Assembly (NCBI RefSeq): GCF_001866075.3
Contig: NZ_CP063356.1
Location: 4,640,164 to 4,704,163 of the forward strand
Direction: 5' to 3'
Length of the DNA stretch: 64,000 bases
DNA from: Anaerobacillus isosaccharinicus
GTDB lineage: Bacteria; Bacillota; Bacilli; Bacillales; Anaerobacillaceae
Below, piece after piece: positions 44,212 through 53,230 of the stretch. The notes beneath the pieces were generated by a model. The model worked only from the letters and a program-made list of their open reading frames with translations, had not been told where the DNA came from and did not search any database. The first letter of the stretch is position 1; every line of letters starts with the position of its first letter. The position numbers and the translations under genes were made by a program.

Positions 44212-47200
44212 CTATACAAAACGTTGTTTCATTCTCTCCACCATACTTGTTAACAAGCTATAAATGACAGGGATAACAACCAACGTTAACACAGTCGAAC
44301 TTACCAATCCACCAATAACAACAATTGCCATAGGCGCTTGTAAAGCAGTACCTTCTCCTGTTCCAATCGCTAATGGAAGTAAACCAAGAGCAGTCGTTAG
44401 TGCAGTCATAACAATCGGTCGAAGTCTCGTAACACCAGCTTCAATTAGTGCTTCATGGACAGTATGTCCTTTTATGCGAAGTTGGTTCGTATAATCAATA
44501 AAAACAATCGCATTATTTAGGACAATCCCCACTAATATAATTATCCCTAAAAATGCTGTAACACCAAAAGAATATCCTGTTACAAGTAATCCTAAAACAA
44601 CCCCAATAATCGATAACGGCAACGTAAACATGATGATTAACGGCTGCAATAAAGACTCAAATTGACTAGCCATAACCATATAAACGAAAACCATAGCTAA
44701 GACCACTGCAAGCAGAAGACTTGCGAATGCTTCATTCATCATTTCTGTTCCGCCAGCTGTTTTTATTTGATATTGGTTTGTATCAATATTAAGATCAGTG
44801 ACCATTTGGTCAATAGTTCGTTGTACGTTCATGGATACAGTTCCCATATCTGTACCTTCAAATTTAGCGGTCACTACGATAGAGTCTTGCTGGTTTTCAC
44901 GAACAATTGTAATTGGACCTTCGCCTCTCACAACTTCACCAATTTCTTTCAAACTGACTTCCTGGTTCATTGGTGTTATCATGACTAGATCCTCAAGCGC
45001 CTTTTTTGAATTTGAGATATCCTCCATTTGAACTCTTACTTGCGTATCAAAAATTGTTGCTGCTACCGTTCCTTGTAAGGATTGATTAATAAACGTAGCC
45101 ACTTGATAAGCAGTAAGTCCGTGCTTAAATGCCTCATCTTTATTTAAGAAAAATTGATATTCTGGTTTTCCTGTTTGCACACTATCAGTTACTGATTTTA
45201 TTTCTTCTAAGTCATTTAAACGACTAGATAATTCCTTCGTATAACTTTCTAGACGCTCACCACTTTGGCCTAACAACATGACCTCGACTTGATTCGTTTC
45301 ACCGCCCATGGCTGCCATTGAGTTGCTTATATTAAAGCTTACATTTACATCTTCGTTATCTAAATCAAGTGTTTTTTCTAATTGAGCAATAACTTCCTCT
45401 GTTGAAATTTTCCGATCAGAGATAAGTTTGACTGAAAGACTTCCACTATTCTCACCACTACCTGTTATGCTTGCCATCAACGCATCAGCATTGCCAACAG
45501 ATGAAGTAACAACATCTACTTCAGAGACTCTCAATACTTCTGATTCAATTAATTGAACAACTTCAAGAGTGCGCTCAAATGTAGCCCCTTCAGGTAATTC
45601 TACATTAATAGAAAACATCCCTTCATCCTGAGCTGGCATAAACTCAGTACCAATTTTCGGAGCTAAGGATAAAGAACCAATTAATGCAACCCCTACAATC
45701 AATAATGTCATTAATCGATGATTTAAAGCCCATGTAATTACAGGTTTATAGAAACGATTTTCCTTTCTTGTCTTCAATTTTTCAGGCTTTAATAACAAAC
45801 CTGCTAAAGTAGGTACAACCGTTAAAGCAACTGCCCATGATGCAAATAAAGAAAATGTTACTGTTAACGCAAGTTCCTTAAATAAATCTCCAATCAACCC
45901 ACCGATAAATACCATTGGTAAAAAAACAGAAAGGGTCGTTAGCATAGATGCCGTTACGGCACCACCTACTTCTGAAGCTCCTTGAATAACCGCATCTTTG
46001 CGTGATTGTTGTTTTGTTAAATGGCGGTAAATGTTCTCAATAACAACGATCGAGTTATCTACTAGCATACCAACCCCTAATGCTAATCCACCTAATGACA
46101 TGATGTTTAATGACATCCCCGTAAAATACATCAGGACAAAAGTCGTTATGACAGAGAACGGAAGGGCAATACCAACAATAATTGTAGATTTAATTGAACG
46201 TAAAAAGACAAAAATAACGGCAACCGCAAATATACCTCCAAAAATTAGCGCTAACATTACATTGGAAACCGCTTGCTGAATAACTTCTCCTTGATCACTA
46301 GAAACGATGAATGAGAGCTCATCATTGGTCTCTTTAATTTTTTCTAACCGTTCTTGAACATTCGTAGAAACCTCTACTGTATTCGCTGTGCCCTCTTTTT
46401 GGATACTAATTAATAAACTTTCCTTCCCGTTTGTACGAGCAATTGAAGTAATATCCTTTTTTGCTAACTGAACGTCGGCAATTTCTCCAACTGTGACAAT
46501 TTTTAAACCGTCTTCACTTGGTAGAATACTAACTGGTAATTGTTTTAGTTGGTCGACTGTTTCTACCTTTGCTAATATACGAAGGTTTAATTTTTCACCA
46601 TTCTCTTCTATTACCCCACCTGGAAATGTTAAATTATTTCCTTGAATCATTTGCACAATTTGTTGTTGGGTTAAATTATGACTTTCTAATTCTTCTTTGT
46701 TTAGTTTTACTAGTATTTCCTCTTCAAAACCCCCAGTAACATTTACACTTGCCACCCCATCAATATTTTGCAACTGCGGGACAATCATTTCAGCTACTAG
46801 CTGTTGTAGATGTGCTAAGTCTTCTCCGTTAGAAACTGACAGTTGGATAATTGGCATCATCGTTGGATCAAATTTCACCATCATTGGTCGTCCTGCATCT
46901 TGCGGCAATTGTACCAATCCCATGGAGGATGAAAGATCCTCTCTCACTTCGGAAATATCTGTTCCCCATTTATATTGAGCAATAACTAGTGACGAGTTTG
47001 AACTGCTTCGTGACTGTAACGATTCAATTCCTTGACTTGTGCCAACGACACTTTCGACCGGTTTTGTCACTAATTCCGCGACTTCTTCAGGTCCAGCACC
47101 TGGATACGTAGTCATGACCGCAAGAATAGGCGGGTTTATATTTGGTAATAAATCTAACCTTAAACCTGTTAAAGACACGAAGCCTAACAACAAAACAAGA

Positions 47201-47256
47201 CACATCATCATGATTGTTGTAACAGGATTTTTAACAGCTAGTTTTGGCAATTTCAT
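44212..47256 (-). CDS. swrC: RND efflux transporter (AcrB/SwrC family)
   Basis: 1014 residues, standard for HAE/SwrC-type proteins. Twelve membrane helices and two large external loops are expected. Diagnostic segments include GLRLDLLPNINPPILAV, GGLALGVGMLVDNSIVVIEN in TM4 with the family Asp pair, and GIVLNNAIVFIDYTNQLR. RND pumps export amphipathic compounds by proton exchange; SwrC in B. subtilis exports surfactin. No membrane-fusion protein gene is alongside. A GGAGGAAC site precedes the ATG. It lies upstream of the two-component genes. Confidence 0.9.
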   Translation of the reverse strand: MKLPKLAVKNPVTTIMMMCLVLLLGFVSLTGLRLDLLPNINPPILAVMTTYPGAGPEEVAELVTKPVESVVGTSQGIESLQSRSSSNSSLVIAQYKWGTDISEVREDLSSSMGLVQLPQDAGRPMMVKFDPTMMPIIQLSVSNGEDLAHLQQLVAEMIVPQLQNIDGVASVNVTGGFEEEILVKLNKEELESHNLTQQQIVQMIQGNNLTFPGGVIEENGEKLNLRILAKVETVDQLKQLPVSILPSEDGLKIVTVGEIADVQLAKKDITSIARTNGKESLLISIQKEGTANTVEVSTNVQERLEKIKETNDELSFIVSSDQGEVIQQAVSNVMLALIFGGIFAVAVIFVFLRSIKSTIIVGIALPFSVITTFVLMYFTGMSLNIMSLGGLALGVGMLVDNSIVVIENIYRHLTKQQSRKDAVIQGASEVGGAVTASMLTTLSVFLPMVFIGGLIGDLFKELALTVTFSLFASWAVALTVVPTLAGLLLKPEKLKTRKENRFYKPVITWALNHRLMTLLIVGVALIGSLSLAPKIGTEFMPAQDEGMFSINVELPEGATFERTLEVVQLIESEVLRVSEVDVVTSSVGNADALMASITGSGENSGSLSVKLISDRKISTEEVIAQLEKTLDLDNEDVNVSFNISNSMAAMGGETNQVEVMLLGQSGERLESYTKELSSRLNDLEEIKSVTDSVQTGKPEYQFFLNKDEAFKHGLTAYQVATFINQSLQGTVAATIFDTQVRVQMEDISNSKKALEDLVMITPMNQEVSLKEIGEVVRGEGPITIVRENQQDSIVVTAKFEGTDMGTVSMNVQRTIDQMVTDLNIDTNQYQIKTAGGTEMMNEAFASLLLAVVLAMVFVYMVMASQFESLLQPLIIMFTLPLSIIGVVLGLLVTGYSFGVTAFLGIIILVGIVLNNAIVFIDYTNQLRIKGHTVHEALIEAGVTRLRPIVMTALTTALGLLPLAIGTGEGTALQAPMAIVVIGGLVSSTVLTLVVIPVIYSLLTSMVERMKQRFV

Positions 47257-47370
47257 TTTTGTGTTCCTCCATAAATTTAGAATAGGACTTTAACTATGAT
47301 GTAGCTTACCATGTGAATATGAACACAACATGAACATGGTAACTAATATTAAAAAGCAACTATTAAATTA

Positions 47371-48021
47371 CTAATTGCTTTTCTTAAAAGCCACCCGCTG
47401 TTTTCGCCTTAGATAAATGTAAATAACAACAATGAAAATAAAAATAGATAGAATGATTAGCTCAAAATTCAGGGATAAAATGCCCATTGGTACTAACGCT
47501 AATATAAAAAAATAAATAAAATTGCCAATACTAGTTGCTAGTAGAAAATCTTTAAATCTAATTGAACTAATACCACTGACAATGTTCACTATATTTGTTG
47601 GAACGAAAGGGAAAACCCTGGCCATAAAAACGTACATAAACCCATTTTCTTCGGCTTTTCGTTTCATCTTCTCACTAATTTTCTTTTGCAAAATCTCTTT
47701 AAAGGAATACCTGGCACAAACAAAAACTAGTGTTGCAGCAGCTACACTTGCAAACCAGCTCCACATTAGCCCATAAACAAATCCATAAAATGCAATATTA
47801 ACAGTAAGGATTAAAATAAGTGGTATAAATGTAATAAAGTTTTGGATCATCATTATAATGAGCGTAATAGCAAACAACGGCAAAAATTGTTCTTCTACAT
47901 TAACCCCAATCTCTTCGAAATCCTTCAGCATAAATAGTTGAATAATTTCTTTATTCGAAACTAAGACAATTATCACTAGTAGAACACTTATTGCAGATGC
48001 AATTTTCACCCAGATTTTCAA
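47371..48021 (-). CDS. TVP38/TMEM64 (SNARE-associated, DedA-like) membrane protein
   Basis: About 216 residues with five or six hydrophobic segments. The VTT/DedA core is seen in FYGFVYGLMWSWFASVAAATLVF, ARVFPFVPTNIVNIVSGIS and FLLATSIGN. The family is linked to lipid scrambling and membrane homeostasis. The TTG at 48021 has GGGGG 9 nt before it; the frame extends upstream to 48054 without a better signal. It follows the RND gene by about 115 bp on the same strand, but upstream of it in transcription. Confidence 0.8.
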   Translation of the reverse strand: MKIWVKIASAISVLLVIIVLVSNKEIIQLFMLKDFEEIGVNVEEQFLPLFAITLIIMMIQNFITFIPLILILTVNIAFYGFVYGLMWSWFASVAAATLVFVCARYSFKEILQKKISEKMKRKAEENGFMYVFMARVFPFVPTNIVNIVSGISSIRFKDFLLATSIGNFIYFFILALVPMGILSLNFELIILSIFIFIVVIYIYLRRKQRVAFKKSN

Positions 48022-48146
48022 TGTCACCAACCCCCAATCCCCACATTGTAACAATGTATTGTGAACTGAATATGAACAATATTTTTTTGGTTAATTTTCA
48101 CAGCTAAGGAAACCCTAAACAACGTGATTATCGAATTGAAGGGGGA

Positions 48147-49439
48147 ATGTTTTTGCAAAGTCTAAATGGTCGCTATACCACCTTCGTTTCTACCCTTGTG
48201 ATATGGATTTTATTTGGAAGTATTATTGGCGTTGTCGTTGGCTCAACAACATCAATCCTTTTGAATACAAATGATTTTCTTGGTGATACACGAATGGCCC
48301 ATCCAGGTTTAATCTACCTACTTCCTCTTGGTGGACTCTTTATTGGTTACATTTATCAAAAGTATGGAAAAGCTTCCGCAAAAGGAAACAATCTCGTTTT
48401 AGACCAAATTCATAGCAATGGAAAGGTTCATAGAAGAATGGGACCGATTGTGTATCTCGGTACTTTTATTACGGTTTTATTTGGAGGCTCTACTGGTAGA
48501 GAAGGTGCAGCCATTCAAATGGGAGGAAGCATCGCTGAGTCAGTTAATCGTTTATTTAAAGTAAACCCAATTGATACAAACATTTTATTAATGGCTGGAA
48601 TAAGTAGTGGTTTTGGTGCTGCTTTTGGCGCACCAATTACTGGCGCTGTTTTTGGTATGGAAATGGCATCTTTAGGGTAGCTTAGATATGAAGCAATTGT
48701 TCCTTGTTTTACAGGTAGCTTCACAGGTCATTTAGTCGCAACACAATTTTGGAGATATCGACATGAACATTTCATTATCGAAAAAGTTCCTGAGTTGACA
48801 CTAACTACTTTTGTAAAATTCTTTCTAGTTTGTATAATATTTAGTTTCGTAAGCATTGTCTACTGTCAATTAAGACACTTCCTTCAAAAATTTTCTGAAA
48901 AACATTTGAAAAGTCATATGCTACGGGGATTTGTCGGTGGAATACTAATTATTGCTTTAGTCTATATCGTAGGATCTTATGATTATAATGGTCGCGGTTT
49001 AGATATGATTGAACAATCTTTTCATGGAGAAGTGCCACCTTTTGCATTTCTAGCCAAAATCGTTTTCACTGCAGTAACAATGGGATTTGGTTTCGTTGGT
49101 GGAGAAGCGATCCCCTTGTTTTTCATCGGTTCTACTTTAGGAAATACGTTATCTACCTTTGTAGATTTACCAATGTCATTCTTAGCTGCCATAGGGTTAA
49201 TTGCTGTTTTTTGCGGGGGAGCCAATACGCCTATTGCATGCTTTATTCTAGCCATTGAGATGTTTGATGGGAAAGGTTTAGAGTACTTTTTCTTCGCCTG
49301 TGTCATAAGTTACATCTTTTCTGGTCACCACGGCCTTTGGCCTTCTCAAAAAGTGTATGATCCAAAGAGTCGGATGGAAAACCTCCCAAGCGGCAAAACG
49401 ATTGAACAAATCAATAAACAAATCCACCAAGAAAAATAG
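48147..49439 (+). pseudogene. ClC-type chloride channel/antiporter, interrupted by an in-frame TAG
   Basis: 430 codons if read through. The first part carries GSTGREGAAIQMGGSIAES (ClC GREGP variant) and ISSGFGAAFGAPITGAVFGM. At 48678-48680, after MASLG, a TAG interrupts; the same frame goes on with LRYEAIVPCFTGSFTGHLV and later FGFVGGEAIPLFFIGSTLG and CGGANTPIACFILAIEMF, the normal C-terminal half. The stop lies between helices that together build the chloride path, so a truncated product could not work. Lys or Gln is expected at the site. A TTG at 48153 may be the true start. Confidence 0.87.
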
Positions 49440-49440
49440 C

Positions 49441-49497
49441 AAAAAGAGGGTGGGTCAAAAGTGCCTGACACTTTGTTTTATCCCAGCCTCTTCTTTA
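49441..49497. terminator. Terminator/dispersed hairpin with GTGCCTGACAC core
   Basis: AAGAGG-TGGG pairs with CCCAGCCTCTT, and inside lies AAAGTG-CCTGA-CACTTT. Nested hairpins with this GTGCCTGACAC wording are common between Bacillus genes. It lies between the convergent ClC and coiled-coil genes. Confidence 0.75.
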
Positions 49498-49501
49498 AAT
49501 T

Positions 49502-50200
49502 CTATACTTTTTTCCATTTCACTGGAGCTTTGGAAAGTAAATTTAACCAATAAGATAACTTTCGTTTTTCATTTTTTTCCTCAATAGCTGCTGCCGCTTG
49601 GCGGTAGCTTTGCACAAAGTCTTGGAACAATTCTTCTCTTTCTTCTACTTTTTTCTGTAAAAATAGTTTTTCTTCTTGTTCTCTTTCAATTTCCTCTTTA
49701 AGCTCGTTAATGTGTTCTGACGTAGCTTTAAATGTATCTAGAACTTCATGGGAATACGTTTGAACAATTCCTTGTGTAATCGAATTCCCCTTAGTTATTT
49801 CTTTTTTCACTTCACTTGTTAAATCATCTTTTACTTCTTTAATAAAATTACCTTTAAACTGATCTAGCGAATCCGATATATTTTGAACTGCTTGTACAGT
49901 TTCAGTTTGCAAGGCTACAATATCTGCATATTTCAAATCGTATTCAGACTGAATTTGCTCAGGCACTTCACAACCATCTTCAATCTTTTCATCTAAAATA
50001 AACATGACCATCTCATCACTCAAGTTTTTTTCTTTCATTACCTTGATTTTCTTCAACACGACCAATTCACTATCATTATAAATTCGCGACCCATTTTTCG
50101 TCCGGTGGATCTGTACAAATTTATCAAAAACCTTCTCCCAGTTTTTCAAACTCCCAGTAGATACTTTTAATTGTTTTGATACATCTTTTATTGTATACAT
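49502..50200 (-). CDS. MerR-like HTH plus coiled-coil protein (RacA/DUF3967-like)
   Basis: 232 residues. An N-terminal MerR-like winged helix (about 3-60, TIKDVSKQLKVSTGSLKNW) is followed by a long coiled coil (about 105-215, e.g. EHINELKEEIEREQEEKLFL). The final part is short and basic (LLSKAPVKWKKV). RacA of B. subtilis has the same layout and anchors chromosomes at the poles in sporulation; several plasmid and chromosomal DUF3967 proteins do too. No second domain is visible. The assignment to RacA itself is not secure. Confidence 0.72.
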   Translation of the reverse strand: MYTIKDVSKQLKVSTGSLKNWEKVFDKFVQIHRTKNGSRIYNDSELVVLKKIKVMKEKNLSDEMVMFILDEKIEDGCEVPEQIQSEYDLKYADIVALQTETVQAVQNISDSLDQFKGNFIKEVKDDLTSEVKKEITKGNSITQGIVQTYSHEVLDTFKATSEHINELKEEIEREQEEKLFLQKKVEEREELFQDFVQSYRQAAAAIEEKNEKRKLSYWLNLLSKAPVKWKKV

Positions 50201-50364
50201 ATTACCTACACCTCTTCTCTTAGATTGTTAAGTATATTCTCGTATTTATACTATTTATTAAGAGACTCTCCTTTTTCCTTCAAGGTGACAAAACTTCTAA
50301 AAAGAAGTGGTCGTTCGGCAAATTTTGTATGCTATTTCGTAAATAATCCCATTAGTAACATTAA

Positions 50365-51087
50365 TTATTTTTCAAATAAACCTTGACGCTTCATTAGACT
50401 TACATAAAACTGTTCTAATGTCCCTTGTTCATTTATTGGATAACTTGGTTCACCACGATCAATAATATACCCTTCAACTAAAAAGGTTTTCATGCCTATT
50501 TGTGACGCCGCCATGTCTTCTTGTTTATCGTTGCCTACCATTAGACACTCACTCGGTTCGACCTCAAGTCGATCACATATCTCCTGATAATATTGAGCAT
50601 GTGGTTTAGTGAAGGAACTATTTTCATAAAAAGTAACAACCTCAAATGGCATATCTTCAATCCCTGCCCATCTTAAGCGCTCATAAATAGCTGCTTTTGG
50701 AAAAACAGGATTTGTTGCAACAGCAATACGATATCCTTGTTTAACAGCTTCCTCTACTACTTGCCTAGCTAGCGGAGTTGGAGAACATAAATGGGAAAGC
50801 GTAGGAAATACATTTGTGTAGAAGTCATCCAATGTGGGCCAAATATCTTCTTTCTTTAATTTTGTTAATTCTAAAAAAGTCTCTTCAAATACGTGTTCAT
50901 TTGTTTTTTCAGCTTCAATATTTCGCATCATCGCTTCAGTTCCTGCCCACAGACATTTTAGAAAATGCTCAGGTGCAATAATAGAAGCAACTTTAGGTGC
51001 TAAGTGCTTTAAGTAGCCCTTCACAAAAGCATCCGTGTCCATTGGAAGTAATGTTCCATCTAAATCAAATAAAATAACCTTTGTCAT
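50365..51087 (-). CDS. HAD-family hydrolase
   Basis: 240 residues. Motif I ILFDLDGTLLPMD, motif II VATNPV, motif III Lys in FTKPHAQYYQ and motif IV MVGNDKQEDMAA are all present. An alpha-helical cap separates motifs I and II. Substrate unknown. The start ATG at 51087 lies behind AAGGGGTATATAG. A second HAD protein (11532-12185) is only distantly similar. Confidence 0.82.
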   Translation of the reverse strand: MTKVILFDLDGTLLPMDTDAFVKGYLKHLAPKVASIIAPEHFLKCLWAGTEAMMRNIEAEKTNEHVFEETFLELTKLKKEDIWPTLDDFYTNVFPTLSHLCSPTPLARQVVEEAVKQGYRIAVATNPVFPKAAIYERLRWAGIEDMPFEVVTFYENSSFTKPHAQYYQEICDRLEVEPSECLMVGNDKQEDMAASQIGMKTFLVEGYIIDRGEPSYPINEQGTLEQFYVSLMKRQGLFEK

Positions 51088-51149
51088 CTATATACCCCTT
51101 ACTTCATTTCAAATTTAAAAACATAAACCAAATTATACCATACGTACTG

Positions 51150-51575
51150 TTAATTGTTTTTCAAGTTATAGTTGAATTTCTTCCATTGAAAATAAAAGAA
51201 GCATCCGACACAATACCCCATTAACGCAACTGTTACAGCAACGAAAACCATACCAACAAATAGCCAAGTAATCCAACTTGCTGTGAAAAAGTATACTAGC
51301 ACAGCAATTGTTAATAACGTAGCTGCAATTGTCTGGTTAAATCGCTGTAATTCTGCTGCCTCGGTTTTCCCTCCGTTTATTTTTGGAAACATCCGTTTTG
51401 CAATGTGAAAGGCAATATTTCCTTTTGAGCCTATAATCAATGGCGTAATGACAAAAAGGAAAGTCACCAATAACAGCCAACTATTTTGGAGCACAATTGA
51501 ACTAAGTGTTAGTACAGCTAAAATTACCTGGTTTGTACGTATATAGTTAATCGGAATATCTTTCAACACTTCCAA
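51150..51575 (-). CDS. DUF4395 membrane protein
   Basis: 141 residues with four hydrophobic segments in two hairpins (about 15-35, 38-55, 85-102, 107-128) and the MGYCVGCFFYFQWKKF end typical of DUF4395. IRTNQ and RFNQT motifs at the start of each half suggest an internal duplication. The two cysteines near the end might be redox-active. Function unknown. AAAAGGGAGTTGG precedes the ATG. Confidence 0.78.
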   Translation of the reverse strand: MEVLKDIPINYIRTNQVILAVLTLSSIVLQNSWLLLVTFLFVITPLIIGSKGNIAFHIAKRMFPKINGGKTEAAELQRFNQTIAATLLTIAVLVYFFTASWITWLFVGMVFVAVTVALMGYCVGCFFYFQWKKFNYNLKNN

Positions 51576-51655
51576 CTCCCTTTTCTCATAATTTATATTG
51601 ATTTTATCGGAATTAAAGTGAAATTTCTATTATTGTGCATTATCAATAAAACCCC

Positions 51656-51684
51656 TTGACAAATAACTCCTATTAAAGTATAAT
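51656..51684 (+). promoter_or_regulatory. Consensus sigma-A promoter
   Basis: TTGACA (51656-51661), exactly 17 bp, TATAAT (51679-51684): a full consensus. It reads towards the gene at 51801 with a leader of about 110 nt. Confidence 0.75.
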
Positions 51685-51800
51685 TGATAACTGTTGTTTA
51701 CATTAGTCCATATGTAAGAACATTCCAGATATTTTTGCATATGTATACTATAACCCCCTCCCCTTAGTGGATTAAATACAATAAGGATGGTGCATAAAAA

Positions 51801-52322
51801 ATGTCATACAAGTCGGCGTTTCTTGACCAGCAAGAAACGAAAACTGAAGATGAACTAAAAGAAGAAATTGAAGATCTTGAGTTTCAAATGTTTCGAATCC
51901 AAGATAACTTGAAAGAAATTGCAAAAAAGTGGCAAGTAATTGGTGTTGAGCAAACAAAAGAAAATAATTGGGTCATCGTCTATGCAGCTGATGATGGTGA
52001 CACATGTAAAATCATGCTCAATGATTGTGAAAGTGCCTTTTTAGGAAAATGGGATTTTTCCATCCAGGCATCATATGCTGATGAGAACACCATTCACATC
52101 GGTGATATTAAAGGTCCAGAAAATAAAGGCTATGGTTCTATCCTAATCAATTACCTTAAGGAACTCGCCAAAGAGCAAAATATTCATATGATTACTGGTG
52201 ACATCGCAAAGCGAGACTGGGATCATAAAGACCGCCTCGTTCACTTTTATAAAAAACACAATTTTAAAGTAAACATAGATAAAGAAACTAAATCCGGTGA
52301 GATTGAATGGCGTCTAACTTAA
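51801..52322 (+). CDS. GNAT-like protein with N-terminal coiled coil
   Basis: 173 residues. An acidic coiled coil (about 10-45, EDELKEEIEDLEFQMFRIQ) precedes a GNAT-type domain with IKGPENKGYGSILINYLKEL (acetyl-CoA loop GYGS) and a C-terminal VHFYKKHNFKV motif. An acetyltransferase is likely but the substrate is unknown. It has a consensus promoter at 51656 and AAGGATGG upstream of the ATG. Confidence 0.7.
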   Translation: MSYKSAFLDQQETKTEDELKEEIEDLEFQMFRIQDNLKEIAKKWQVIGVEQTKENNWVIVYAADDGDTCKIMLNDCESAFLGKWDFSIQASYADENTIHIGDIKGPENKGYGSILINYLKELAKEQNIHMITGDIAKRDWDHKDRLVHFYKKHNFKVNIDKETKSGEIEWRLT

Positions 52323-52730
52323 ATAACTACTTGATTTAGTTGCTTAATTTAACAGAACATGTTATAGTTATGTCTTATTGCTTATGAGCACTTAAAGTTC
52401 TTGGATTTTCATTCCTACGTAAATTAAACACATTTATATATAAAACTATATTTAGCATTTACGAGTAAAATCATCTGGCATCTTAAAACACTTTGTTAGT
52501 TAGCCTTATTATTAGTGGCACGGCCAAGGAGCCGTAATGATAAAAGAGAGGTAGGGCTTTTGTTTTTTAGGGTTTAAGAGTACAGAAAGACATTATCGCG
52601 GCAAAATTTTAAGTTATAAATTTCATAAGATTAGAAAACTTTGGCACCTTGCCATTACTTTTCTTACACTTAGGGAACATAGGTTATGGCACCGATCGGA
52701 TATCCACCGCCAAAATCTTTCCCAGCACAT
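52323..52730. other. 400-bp non-coding interval, possible structured RNA
   Basis: No reading frame worth calling on either strand. It contains ACGGC-CAAGGA-GCCGT (52520-52535) with TTATTA/TAATGA-type flanks that could extend the stem, a G-rich AGAGGTAGGGC followed by T8, and several GGCACC/GGTGCC words (52643, 52690). It ends at the terminator 52732-52770. A leader or small RNA is possible, but I could not match it to a known riboswitch class. Confidence 0.35.
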
Positions 52731-52731
52731 T

Positions 52732-52770
52732 AAAAAAACGAGCCTGGATTAGGAACCCTTGCTCGTTTTT
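52732..52770. terminator. Bidirectional terminator
   Basis: AAAAAACGAGC / GCTCGTTTTT stem with a 17-nt loop; it lies at the 3' end of the cupredoxin gene. Confidence 0.88.
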
Positions 52771-52776
52771 CCAATT

Positions 52777-53145
52777 TTATTTCACTACAATATAAGCAAT
52801 CATTGGTCCATTTTGCTCAATCGTCTCATGAGCAGTACAAACAATCCTGTAAATTCCCTTTTTATCAAAGCGAACCTTCACCCTTGTTTCTTCGCCCTTT
52901 TTCACTTTCCCAGATATATCCGTACCCTCAATATAAAAAGGATGTTCTTTTCCTTTTGGAACAAAAACAGTACCAGGATCCCAACGATAAACTTCTATTT
53001 CTTTCCCGTCTTCAGTCTCGGATTCGAATTCTGTCGTAATGATGTTGATTACTAACTCTTCACTATTTGCAGAGACCACATCTGCCTGAACTAATTGAAC
53101 ACTCATCATAAAGCATAAAAATCCGATGATTAGTAATTTTTTCAT
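52777..53145 (-). CDS. Exported cupredoxin-like protein
   Basis: 122 residues with a signal peptide (about 1-20, cleavage near VQA). A single cupredoxin domain follows; a type-1 copper site is suggested by His in GKEHPFYI, Cys-x-x-His in VCTAHE and Met in NGPMIAYI. It may carry electrons or copper on the outer face. The ATG at 53145 has GGAGGTG 6 nt before it; a frame to 53160 starts inside that site. No oxidase genes are adjacent. Confidence 0.75.
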   Translation of the reverse strand: MKKLLIIGFLCFMMSVQLVQADVVSANSEELVINIITTEFESETEDGKEIEVYRWDPGTVFVPKGKEHPFYIEGTDISGKVKKGEETRVKVRFDKKGIYRIVCTAHETIEQNGPMIAYIVVK

Positions 53146-53230
53146 ATTATTCACCTCCAAAGGAAGTATGCACTATTTTTCCTTTTTTATGCATAAAAAG
53201 GAGCCTCGATAGGAGCACTATAATAAAATA

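Noticed and set aside
46031-46978. Plus-strand frames inside the RND pump gene
   Set aside because: They run opposite a clear 1014-residue coding sequence and show no family resemblance.
27196-48680. TAG as pyrrolysine or a reassigned codon in cbiA and clc
   Set aside because: TAG is used as an ordinary terminator by several intact genes here (oppF, oppB, the TnrA-like gene), and no Pyl context is visible.
52520-52570. Known riboswitch or T-box
   Set aside because: I find no T-box sequence (GGGTGGNACCGCG) and no match to riboswitch cores that I know.
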